The notes beneath the pieces were generated by a model that was given only the letters and a program-made list of their open reading frames with translations, did no database searches and was not told where the DNA came from. 64,000 nucleotides of DNA from Bittarella massiliensis (ex Durand et al. 2017) (GTDB lineage: Bacteria > Bacillota > Clostridia > Oscillospirales > Ruminococcaceae). The stretch lies in assembly GCF_001486165.1 (NCBI RefSeq), contig NZ_LN908977.1, positions 1,058,177-1,122,176 on the forward strand, given 5' to 3'. The stretch's first letter is position 1; the number at the start of each line of letters is the position of its first letter. Below are positions 17,230 to 24,040 of this stretch, piece by piece. The translations under genes were made by a program, and so were the position numbers.

Positions 17230-18303
17230 GTGAAACGAATCGGCATGCTCACCTCTGGCGGGGATTGCCAGGGGCTCAACGCCGCCCTGCGCGGGGTCGC
17301 CAAGACCCTGTACGAGGAGTACGGCGAAGAGGTGGAGATCTACGGCATCCGCGACGGCTACCGCGGCCTGATCGAGGGCGACTACCACCTGATGAAACCC
17401 TCCGACTTCTCGGGTATCCTGGTGCAGGGGGGCACCATCCTAGGCACCTCCCGCCAGCCCTTCAAGCGGATGCGGGTGGTGGAGAACGACGTGGACAAGG
17501 TCGCCCGCATGAAAGAGACCTATAAAAAGATGAAGCTGGACTGCCTGGTCATCCTGGGCGGCAACGGCACCCACAAGAGCGCCAACCTCCTCTCGGAGGA
17601 GGGGCTCAACGTGGTCACCCTGCCCAAGACCATCGACAACGACCTCTGGGGCACCGAGATGACCTTTGGCTTTCACAGCGCCATGGAGATCGCCACCAAC
17701 GTGCTCGACTGCATCCACACCACCGCCACCTCCCACGGGCGGGTCTTCATCGTCGAGGTCATGGGCCACAAGGTGGGCTGGCTGACCCTCTACGCGGGGA
17801 TCGCCGGCGGGGCCGACGTCATCTTGCTGCCCGAAATTCCCTACAGCGTGGACAAAATCGCCAAGGTCATCGAGCGGCGCAACCAGGCGGGCAAGCGCTT
17901 TTCCATCCTCGCGGTGGCCGAGGGCGCCCTCTCCAAGGAGGAGGCCAAGCTCTCGAAGAAGGAGTTCAAGGCCGCCCGCGCCCAGATGAGCGACCCCTCC
18001 GTCTCCTACCGGCTGGCGCGGGAACTGGAAGAGCGCACCGGGCAGGAGATCCGGGTCACCATCCCCGGCCACTTCCAGCGCGGCGGCAGCCCCTGCGCCT
18101 ACGACAAGGTGCTCTCGACCCGCTTCGGCGCGGCGGCGGGCCGACTGATTATTGAAAAGAAGTACGGCAACATGGTGGGGCTGCAAGACGGCAAGGTGGT
18201 GCCGGTCCCCCTGAGCGAGGTGGCCGGCAAACTCAAGACCGTGCCGGTGGACTGCGAGGAGATTTCCGCCGCCAGGGCCCTGGGCATTAGCTTCGGCGAC
18301 TAG
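17230..18303 (+). CDS. pfkA: 6-phosphofructokinase (mixed ATP/PPi active-site type)
   Basis: This 357-residue protein belongs to the phosphofructokinase A superfamily, the committed step of glycolysis. The motifs are TSGGDCQGLNA, GGNGTHKSAN (112-114 = N-G-T), PKTIDND (K133) and GHFQRGGSP. Classical ATP enzymes have G at both the second GGDG position and the GTIDND position; classical PPi enzymes have D and K. Here the first site is the ATP type (G113) and the second is the PPi type (K133). This combination occurs in the mixed-substrate clade, so the phosphoryl donor cannot be assigned with certainty. The start is GTG 17230 after GGGGCAAGG. A terminator follows. Confidence 0.93.
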   Translation: MKRIGMLTSGGDCQGLNAALRGVAKTLYEEYGEEVEIYGIRDGYRGLIEGDYHLMKPSDFSGILVQGGTILGTSRQPFKRMRVVENDVDKVARMKETYKKMKLDCLVILGGNGTHKSANLLSEEGLNVVTLPKTIDNDLWGTEMTFGFHSAMEIATNVLDCIHTTATSHGRVFIVEVMGHKVGWLTLYAGIAGGADVILLPEIPYSVDKIAKVIERRNQAGKRFSILAVAEGALSKEEAKLSKKEFKAARAQMSDPSVSYRLARELEERTGQEIRVTIPGHFQRGGSPCAYDKVLSTRFGAAAGRLIIEKKYGNMVGLQDGKVVPVPLSEVAGKLKTVPVDCEEISAARALGISFGD

Positions 18304-18319
18304 ACAGGCAAAGCCCATC

Positions 18320-18356
18320 GGGCGGGGCGGACCGGCAGGTCCCCCCGCCCTTTTTC
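18320..18356 (+). terminator. Terminator after pfk
   Basis: GGGCGGGGCGGACC pairs with GGTCCCCCCGCCC before TTTTT. Confidence 0.85.
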
Positions 18357-18587
18357 TCGGGGACGGCACGATCGAGGTCGGATGCGTTTGCCGTTCCATC
18401 TATCCGCGCCGACCCCTTTTCCCAAACCGCGCGGCCCGCGGCGCCTTCGAGACGCCCTTCCCCTTCCCGCCCTCCCCAACCGGGAAAATTTACAAAATCC
18501 CAGTGGATTTTCCCCCTTTCCCTGCTATACTAGATGGGAAATACCGCCGCTTGGCGGCCGAAACTCACACGAAAAGGTTGGGATTTT

Positions 18588-19280
18588 TTGCTCAAACGCG
18601 AACAGACCTTCGCCCTCGTCAACCGCATCTTTGTGTCGGCGATCGTGGCGCTGCACCTGGGGTTTGCCTTTACCTACCTGCTGCGCGACGGGGACAGCTA
18701 CCTCTTTCAAAAGTCGCTGCTGGGGCTGCCGCTGCTCCTGCTGCCCACCCTCGTCTTTCGCATCTTCCGGCTCAAGACCTGCCACCAGCTCAACTTCTGG
18801 GTCTACCTGTTCATCTTTTTGGCCCACACCATCGGCATCACCATCACCCACTACAACATCCCCTACTACGACAAGGCCATGCACACCCTGTCGGGGGTGT
18901 TCGTCGCCTTTCTCGCCCTCTGCTGCTTCTACTTTTTCAAGCCCGGGCGGGCAATCGACCGAAAGGACGGGCCGCTGTGCTGTCTTTTCGTCTTCGCGGT
19001 GAGCATGGCGGTGGCGGGCCTGTGGGAAATCGGCGAGTACACTGTCAGCTGCATCGACGGCTCCGACCCGCAGCTTGTTCTCAGCACCGGGGTGGGCGAC
19101 ACCATGCAGGACATGATCGTCTGCATGGTCGGCACCCTGCTCTTTGTGGGGGTGTTGGCCCACTGGTACCTGCGCCGCGACAACCGCCGTTCCGGCCCCT
19201 TGATGGGGGCCTTCGACACCTTTTATCAGTACAATCTGGCCCCCCGTCGGGCGGCCGGTCAAGGGGGTGAAAAAGAATGA
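18588..19280 (+). CDS. YjdF/DUF2238-like integral membrane protein
   Basis: A ~230-residue protein with six or so membrane helices contains the family-type segments THYNIPYYDKAMHTLSGV and AGLWEIGEYT, followed by GVGDTMQDMIVCMVGTLL. This spacing of His, Asp and Glu residues in helices recalls the DUF2238/YjdF family, whose function is unknown. The start is TTG 18588 after AAAAGGTTGGG. The earlier ATG 18534 sits only a few bases after a TATACT hexamer and is probably upstream of, or at, the transcript start. Its stop overlaps the start of a 36-residue membrane peptide gene. Confidence 0.75.
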   Translation: MLKREQTFALVNRIFVSAIVALHLGFAFTYLLRDGDSYLFQKSLLGLPLLLLPTLVFRIFRLKTCHQLNFWVYLFIFLAHTIGITITHYNIPYYDKAMHTLSGVFVAFLALCCFYFFKPGRAIDRKDGPLCCLFVFAVSMAVAGLWEIGEYTVSCIDGSDPQLVLSTGVGDTMQDMIVCMVGTLLFVGVLAHWYLRRDNRRSGPLMGAFDTFYQYNLAPRRAAGQGGEKE

Positions 19281-19387
19281 GAAAGGGACTTTCAGTGGTG
19301 GCCTTTGTGCTGGGCATCTGCACCGCCCTGTGCGGCATCGGCGTCACCGTGTTGGGCGCCGTCGGCATGGGGAGCCGCAGAAGATAG
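19277..19387 (+). CDS. 36-residue single-helix membrane peptide
   Basis: The ATG at 19277 overlaps the TGA of the preceding membrane-protein gene (ATGA) with GGGGGTGAAAAAG upstream, so translation is probably coupled. The peptide begins MRKGLSVVAFVLGICTAL, is one continuous hydrophobic helix with two cysteines, and ends in GSRRR, giving a positive end on each side. A strong terminator follows directly, which argues that it is a genuine final cistron. I recognise no family; a small partner of the upstream membrane protein is the simplest idea. Confidence 0.6.
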   Translation: MRKGLSVVAFVLGICTALCGIGVTVLGAVGMGSRRR

Positions 19388-19398
19388 GGCAAAACCGC

Positions 19399-19451
19399 AG
19401 GAGAGCGGGCGGGGACCGAATGCAGCTTCGGTCCCCGCCCGCTCTCTCTTT
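19399..19451 (+). terminator. Strong terminator
   Basis: GAGAGCGGGCGGGGACCGAA and its exact complement flank a short loop before TCTTTT. Confidence 0.9.
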
Positions 19452-19466
19452 TGCAGGGGTCTTTTT

Positions 19467-19768
19467 TTACACAAACAGGCACCAGCGAACGCCGTAGCGG
19501 TCGATGAGGTCGGCCATCAGGGGGCTGTACTCGCAGGGCCCCAGGGGGATGAGGAGGGTCGCCCCCTCCCGCAGGGTGTCGTAGGCCCTTGTGACCCGCT
19601 CCTCCCCGCCACCGCCAACACCTGGCCCTCAAAGGCCAGTTCCGAGTGGTAATAGGTGCCGTCCCCGTTTTGATAGCTGCTGATCAACTCCGCGTCAAAG
19701 GCCCTTTGATAAAAGGGCACGGCCTCGTCGCTCCCCTTGACATACACCTGCATCATTGCGCGCTTCAT
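19467..19768 (-). pseudogene. Broken PhnB-type VOC (glyoxalase-fold) gene
   Basis: The N-terminal part (MQVYVKGSDEAVPFYQRAF...YYHSELAFEGQVLAV) and the C-terminal part (EERVTRAYDTLREGATLLIP, then GPCEYSPLMADLIDRYGVRW, ending CLFV) are both typical of PhnB-like VOC proteins. They are in different frames, joined near 19605. Typical members are ~140 residues, and about 30 residues are missing at the junction. A deletion plus frameshift has therefore probably inactivated the gene. Its ATG overlaps the stop of the upstream flavin-type gene (ATGA), so it was the second gene of an operon. Confidence 0.8.
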
Positions 19769-20232
19769 CTCTTCGATCCCCTCTCTTTGGCCGCCCGAGC
19801 GGCTGCAAAATCAATGTCGTAGCGGGTCCCATGGCTCATCAGCACCCCGCTGTCCAGCCGGATGCACAGGATACAGCTGTTGGGGTCGCCCTCGTCCAGG
19901 TGCCCGTTTTGGTACCAGTCCGCAAAGACACGGCGCAGCCGGGCGGCCAGCTCCGCATTCTCCTCCCTGCCCAGCCAGCCCAGGTTTTCCCCCCTGCCGC
20001 GGGCGGTGAACCACTCGCCGCAGACGGCAACGGCGGGGTCTCTCTCGATTTGACGCACCTTGCCGGAGAGGGCGTGGGTAATCACATAAAAGGCCCCGTC
20101 CTCGTAATAGGCGTTGACCAGCCGCACCGCGGGGCCCCCCTCCCCCACCGTCGCCAGGGAGAGAACGGTGTCCCGCCCAAAGCGGTCCTCCATCACCTCT
20201 CGGGCCGCCTGGGGAAAATGATCGGCCATCAT
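19765..20232 (-). CDS. Pyridoxamine 5'-phosphate oxidase-fold protein
   Basis: This 155-residue protein has the split β-barrel pattern LSLATVGEGGPAVRLVNAYYEDGAFYVIT followed by GKVRQIERDPAVAVCGEWFTARG, typical of small flavin- or haem-binding proteins of the pyridoxamine oxidase-like superfamily. Such proteins are often general stress or F420/FMN-dependent reductases; the substrate cannot be deduced. The start is ATG 20232 after GGGAGAGGA (a second ATG follows at once). It overlaps the broken VOC gene downstream. Confidence 0.8.
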   Translation of the reverse strand: MMADHFPQAAREVMEDRFGRDTVLSLATVGEGGPAVRLVNAYYEDGAFYVITHALSGKVRQIERDPAVAVCGEWFTARGRGENLGWLGREENAELAARLRRVFADWYQNGHLDEGDPNSCILCIRLDSGVLMSHGTRYDIDFAAARAAKERGSKR

Positions 20233-20365
20233 TCCTCTCCCCTCTCTCTGCGGACCCCCTTGCGGGCTGTCCTTGTGGGGTAGAGTACACAATGCACGAC
20301 ACAACCGCCCCGCTTCACAGGTCCCGCCCCCTTTTCTTTTGGCCCATGGTAACACAAAGGCGGCG

Positions 20366-20411
20366 GAAAAGCAATTGGCCGGGCAGGCCCTGTGGGCGCT
20401 GTCCGGCCAAT
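20366..20411 (-). terminator. Terminator after htpG
   Basis: On the minus strand ATTGGCCGG pairs with CCGGCCAAT, followed by TGCTTTT. Confidence 0.75.
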
Positions 20412-20431
20412 CGGCTCTCTTCTATTATAAG

Positions 20432-22339
20432 TTACAGCAGTTCACAGACCAGATCGGTGTAGGCGGTGGGGTTTTCCACCGGGAACCCGGCAATCAGGGA
20501 GGCCTGCTCGTAGAGCAGCAGCGCCAGCTTTTCGGCGCGCTCCCGGTCGCCCTTGTAGGCCGCCTCCAACTTGGCAAAGACGGGGTGGCTGGCCCCCAGC
20601 TCCAGCACCCGCTGGGCCTTGGGCGCCTCGTCCATCTTCATCTGGGCGAAGTACTTCTCCATCTCCAGGGTGACGCCGCCCTCGCTGGTGAGGCTCACCG
20701 GGTGGCTGCCCAGTTTGGGGGAGATGCGCACGTCGCTGACCTTGTCCTTGAGCGCCTCTTTGAGGAAGTCCAGCAGCTCGCCGTGGGCCTTGGTCTCCTC
20801 CTCGGCGGCCTTCTTCTCCTCCTCGCTGACGGTGTCGGCGTCGCTGACGCTCTTGAGCTCGTGCCCGTCCTGCTCGTGGAGGACCTGCATCACAAACTCG
20901 TCCACCTCGTCGGTGAGGTAGAGCACCTCCCACCCCTTGTCCCGCACATACTCGGTCTGGGGCAGGTTGGCGGCCTTCTCCACCGAGTCGGCGCAGGCGT
21001 AGTAGATGTGCTCCTGCCCCTCCTTCATCCGGGAGACGTACTCTTTGAGGGTGACCGGCTTGCCCTCGGTGGAGGAGTAGAACAGCAGCAGGTCGGCCAG
21101 CAGGTCCTTGTGGGCGCCGTACTCGCCCACCACCCCGTATTTGAGTTGCAGGCCGAACTGGGCGAAGAAGGCCTCATACTTCTCCCGGTCCTCCTCCATC
21201 AGCTTGGACAGCTCCCGCTTGATTTTCTTCTCCAAACTCTGGGCGATGGTGCGCACCTGGCGGTCCTGTTGCAGCATTTCCCGGGAAATGTTCAGCGAGA
21301 TGTCCTGGCTGTCCACCACCCCCTGCACAAAGCGGAAGTGCTCGGGCAGCAAGTCGGCGCACTTCTCCATGATGAGCACCCCGCTGGAATAGAGCTGCAG
21401 CCCCTTCTCATAGTCGGCCGAATAGTAGTTGTAGGGGGTGCGGGCGGGGATGAAGAGCAGCGCCTCGTAGGAGGCGGTCAGCCCCTCGGCGCTGACGCGG
21501 ATGCTCTTGAGCGGGTCCTGGTAGTCGCCGAACTTCTCCTTGTAAAAGGCGGCGTAGTCCTCCTCGCCGACCTCGCCCTTGGGCTTGTGCCAGATGGGGA
21601 CCATGCTGTTGAGGGTCTCGTCCTCCTCGTAACTCTCGTAGGCCGGGGCCTGGTCGTCGGCCTCCTCTCCCTCGGGCTTTTCCACCGGGCGGGTCTTGTG
21701 GCAGAGCATCTTGATGGGCCAGCGGATGTAGTCGGAGTACTTTTTCACCAACTGGCGCAGGCGGTACTCCTCCAAAAACTCGCCGAACTGCTCGTCCTCG
21801 GTGTCGGGCTTCAGGTGCATGATGACGTCGGTGCCGGGGGTGGCGCGCTCGCACTCGGCGATGGTGTAGCCGTCGGCGCCGGAGGACTGCCACTTGTAGC
21901 CGGTCTCCTCGCCGTAGGCGCGGGAGATGACGGTGACCTTGTCGCTGACGATAAAGGCCGAGTAGAAGCCCACGCCGAACTGGCCGATGATGTCGGTGTC
22001 GTCGGCCCCCTCCTGCCCCGCGATGTCCTGCTTGAACTGAAGCGAGCCGCTGCGGGCGATGGTGCCCAGGTTTTCTTCCAGGGACTTTTTGTCCATGCCG
22101 ACGCCGTTGTCGGACACGGTGAGGGTGCGCCCCTCCCTGTCGGGGGTGATGCGGATCTCAAAATCCCCCCGGGATAGGCCGACCCCCTCGTCGGTCAGGC
22201 TGCGGTAGCACAGCTTGTCGATCGCGTCGGACGCGTTGGAGACGAGCTCCCGCAGAAAGATTTCCCGGTTGGAGTAGATGGAGTGGATCATCAAGTCGAG
22301 GAGCCGTTTGGACTCGGCCTTAAACTGTTTTTTCGCCAT
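20432..22339 (-). CDS. htpG: Molecular chaperone HtpG (Hsp90 family)
   Basis: HtpG is the cytosolic bacterial Hsp90. The 635-residue protein starts MAKKQFKAESKRLLDLMIHS at ATG 22339. Its N-terminal GHKL ATPase carries LRELVSNASDAIDK, DNGVGM and GQFGVGFYSAF, and the middle domain has LFIPARTPYN and GVVDSQDISLNISREMLQQ. The leader contains a perfect CIRCE operator and a σA-like promoter, so HrcA repression with heat induction is expected. A diverged fragment of the same gene reappears at 23064-23173 inside an assembly chimera. Confidence 0.98.
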   Translation of the reverse strand: MAKKQFKAESKRLLDLMIHSIYSNREIFLRELVSNASDAIDKLCYRSLTDEGVGLSRGDFEIRITPDREGRTLTVSDNGVGMDKKSLEENLGTIARSGSLQFKQDIAGQEGADDTDIIGQFGVGFYSAFIVSDKVTVISRAYGEETGYKWQSSGADGYTIAECERATPGTDVIMHLKPDTEDEQFGEFLEEYRLRQLVKKYSDYIRWPIKMLCHKTRPVEKPEGEEADDQAPAYESYEEDETLNSMVPIWHKPKGEVGEEDYAAFYKEKFGDYQDPLKSIRVSAEGLTASYEALLFIPARTPYNYYSADYEKGLQLYSSGVLIMEKCADLLPEHFRFVQGVVDSQDISLNISREMLQQDRQVRTIAQSLEKKIKRELSKLMEEDREKYEAFFAQFGLQLKYGVVGEYGAHKDLLADLLLFYSSTEGKPVTLKEYVSRMKEGQEHIYYACADSVEKAANLPQTEYVRDKGWEVLYLTDEVDEFVMQVLHEQDGHELKSVSDADTVSEEEKKAAEEETKAHGELLDFLKEALKDKVSDVRISPKLGSHPVSLTSEGGVTLEMEKYFAQMKMDEAPKAQRVLELGASHPVFAKLEAAYKGDRERAEKLALLLYEQASLIAGFPVENPTAYTDLVCELL

Positions 22340-22362
22340 GGTCTCAATCACCTCTCGCAAAA

Positions 22363-22389
22363 TTAGCACTCCTTGTATACGAGTGCTAA
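22363..22389 (-). promoter_or_regulatory. CIRCE operator (HrcA-binding site)
   Basis: TTAGCACTC, nine bases, GAGTGCTAA is an exact match to the CIRCE inverted repeat bound by HrcA. It lies between the promoter -10 and the htpG start, so HrcA would block initiation. Placing htpG under HrcA differs from Bacillus subtilis, where htpG is outside that regulon. Confidence 0.96.
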
Positions 22390-22393
22390 AAAC

Positions 22394-22422
22394 AGGATAG
22401 CGCACAACCGCCGGCAAATCAA
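22394..22422 (-). promoter_or_regulatory. σA promoter for htpG
   Basis: TTGATT (22417-22422), a 17-bp spacer and TATCCT (22394-22399) lie immediately upstream of CIRCE. Confidence 0.7.
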
Positions 22423-22473
22423 TGTACAAATTGTGAACATTTTCGCGGAGGGGGGAAAACGCGGCGGCCGCCC

Positions 22474-22502
22474 TTGCATTTTTTCCAGCGCTGTGCTAGT
22501 GT
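22474..22502 (+). promoter_or_regulatory. Possible σA promoter
   Basis: TTGCAT, a 17-bp spacer and TAGTGT precede the zinc-ribbon gene. Confidence 0.5.
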
Positions 22503-22563
22503 GAAGGCACCCGGTCGAGGGCGCAGGGCCGCCGGGAGGACGATGAAGAAGGAGGGAGCCATC

Positions 22564-22788
22564 GTGTACTGTCCCCGCTGTGGGAGCGAGCACGTCACCG
22601 TGCAAGCCGTCAACCACACCACCATCAAGAACCGGGGGTGCATCGGCTGGTTTTTCTGGATTTTGCTGGCCATCTGCACCTTTGGACTGATCCTCATCAT
22701 CCCCGCGGTGACCAACCAAAAGGTCAAAAACACGGTGCACACCGAGGCGGTCTGCCAAAACTGCGGCAACCGCTGGTTCGTGCGATAA
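22564..22788 (+). CDS. Small membrane protein with paired zinc-ribbon cysteines
   Basis: The 74-residue product opens with YCPRCGSEHV, has a hydrophobic hairpin or helix (GWFFWILLAICTFGLILIIP), and closes with a second knuckle CQNCGNRWFVR. The two CxxC pairs flanking one membrane-inserted segment resemble LITAF-like or YgiT-like zinc-ribbon membrane-associated proteins. GTG 22564 has AAGGAGG at ideal spacing, so it is preferred over ATG 22543, whose ribosome binding site is too close. A strong terminator follows. Confidence 0.7.
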   Translation: MYCPRCGSEHVTVQAVNHTTIKNRGCIGWFFWILLAICTFGLILIIPAVTNQKVKNTVHTEAVCQNCGNRWFVR

Positions 22789-22799
22789 CAGAGAAAACA

Positions 22800-22846
22800 A
22801 AAGGCCCGGAAGGGGGGATTTTTCCCCTTTCCGGGCCTCTTTTTTT
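22800..22846 (+). terminator. Terminator
   Basis: AGGCCCGGAAAGG-type arms pair around a T-rich loop before TTTTTTT. Confidence 0.88.
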
Positions 22847-22955
22847 GGGGGGTGGGACCCCCTGCCGCCGCACATCGCTGCCTTTCCGAAGCGCGAGGAT
22901 GGAACAGTGCCGAGCGGAAGACCGCCTGTTCGCAGGGGGACACCGCTGCCTTTCC

Positions 22956-23063
22956 GGCGCGCGGGGATGGAGAAGCGCGCGAGGATAGAGAGGCGCGCGG
23001 GCGCGGAGAGGCGCGCGAGGGCGGAGAGGCGCACAGGGATGGAGAGGCGCATATAAGCGACAG
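22956..23063. repeat. 18-bp tandem repeat array, left part
   Basis: Six copies of an 18-bp unit close to GGCGCGCGGGGATGGAGA start at 22956, 22974, 22992, 23010, 23028 and 23046; the last is degenerate. The array resumes at 23294 after the chimeric segment. The stretch 22847-22955 before it holds no gene. Confidence 0.9.
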
Positions 23064-23214
23064 CCCCTTGTCCCGCACATACTCGGTCTGGGGCCGGTTG
23101 GCGGCCTTCTCCACCGAGTCGGCGCAGGCGTACTCGAACGGCTCCTGCCCCTCCTTCATCCGGGAGACGTACTTTGAATAGCCGTACGGGATGATGTAAC
23201 GAGCAATCATGACG
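23064..23214. other. Chimeric segment: diverged htpG fragment joined to diverged kinase fragment
   Basis: Bases 23064-23173 match htpG 20933-21042 apart from scattered substitutions (for example GGCCGG for GGCAGG and ACTCGAACGG for AGTAGATGTG). Bases about 23177-23214 match kinase-gene bases 25059-25096 with a handful of differences. The two fragments are joined directly and abut a transposase-adapter palindrome. The differences suggest DNA from a related strain or paralogous loci, fused during library preparation or assembly. Confidence 0.85.
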
Positions 23215-23252
23215 CTGTCTCTTATACGCATCTAGATGTGTATAAGAGACAG
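23215..23252. other. Nextera transposase mosaic-end adapter dimer (artefact)
   Basis: Bases 23215-23233 match CTGTCTCTTATACACATCT with one substitution (G for A), and 23234-23252 are exactly AGATGTGTATAAGAGACAG. This is the 19-bp Tn5 mosaic end used in Nextera libraries, in inverted duplicate. It is not biological sequence. Its translation (SYTHLDAYKRQ and related strings) is a familiar contaminant in predicted proteins. Confidence 0.97.
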
Positions 23253-23293
23253 GCGGAGGGGCGGGCGGAGACGGGGCGGTGGGCGAGGGGGGA

Positions 23294-23390
23294 GGCGCGC
23301 GGAGACGGAGAGGCGCGCGGGGACGGAGAGGCGCGCGGGGATGGAGAGGCGCGCGGGGACGGAGAGGCGCGCGGGAAACGACCTTGCAAA
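23294..23390. repeat. 18-bp tandem repeat array, right part
   Basis: Five copies of the same 18-bp unit (GGCGCGCGGGGACGGAGA type) start at 23294, 23312, 23330, 23348 and 23366. From 23391 to 23531 no gene is seen. Confidence 0.9.
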
Positions 23391-23531
23391 TATGCCCACT
23401 CCTCCCCCTCCCCTCCCCGTCTGGACGGCAGCGCCCCTGCGCCGCCCGGCAACAGGGGATGGCGGACAAAATGGCTGCTGTAAGGAGGGGCGCAGTGAGG
23501 GGCTTGCGGCCCCTTTATCCCCCCAAAAGGC

Positions 23532-23579
23532 AAGGACCCGGGAAGAGGGAGGATGAGCCCCTCTTCTCGGGTCCTTTTT
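23532..23579 (+). terminator. Terminator-like hairpin
   Basis: AAGGACCCG-type arms pair before CCTTTTTG. No gene precedes it on the plus strand, so its partner gene may have been lost at the misassembled repeat. Confidence 0.7.
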
Positions 23580-23699
23580 GCCTGCGCCAATGGGTATCTG
23601 GTTAGGGCCCATCAGCACACTGCAAACGAATAAAAGGCAGGGAATCGCTTGTTTTTTGCGCCCTTTGTGCGCGTTTTCTCACAGAGAGCGTCCCTTCTG

Positions 23700-23909
23700 T
23701 CAGAGGGGCAAGCCGTAAGAATCCTCCACGATGTCATACAGGTGGCACTCGCTCACCTCCAGGCGGCTACACCGCTCTGCCAACGCTTCAACCTTTTCGC
23801 GGTCAAGGGAAATGTCGCTGATTTCCACTGTCTCCCCCGTCAGGCCGTAGGTGGTGCGGGTGATGCCCTCTATACAAATTTCCGTCTGGTTAACCGTGTA
23901 GGTCTTCAT
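23700..23909 (-). CDS. Small protein of unknown function (69 aa)
   Basis: The acidic 69-residue product (MKTYTVNQTEICIEGITRTT...LEVSECHLYDIVEDSYGLPL) starts at ATG 23909 with GAGGAAGTG upstream. It looks like a small soluble β/α protein: an N-terminal β-hairpin pattern with a sentence-like TYGLTGETVEI turn, then a helix DREKVEALAERCSRLE. I recall similar short clostridial proteins of unknown function but cannot name the family. It lies downstream of the sensor-kinase gene on the same strand and may be the last gene of that unit. Confidence 0.7.
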   Translation of the reverse strand: MKTYTVNQTEICIEGITRTTYGLTGETVEISDISLDREKVEALAERCSRLEVSECHLYDIVEDSYGLPL

Positions 23910-24040
23910 ATCGATTGCACTTCCTCTTTCATTTTTGGGGGAGGGGTCGCTTGCCCCCTTCCCCCGTCGTCAGTGACCGCCCGGCTTTTTGCCGAAGGGC
24001 GGGCCGCTGGGCCGAGGTGCGCCCGGGTGGTGAGACGCGC

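Noticed and set aside
20273-22177. A 634-codon plus-strand frame
   Set aside because: It is a mirror of htpG with leucine/valine/glycine-rich, non-protein-like sequence.
22363-23590. Frames containing SYTHLDAYKRQ-, LYTSRCV- or LSLIHI-type strings
   Set aside because: These are translations of the Nextera mosaic end, a known contaminant, joined to a tandem repeat.
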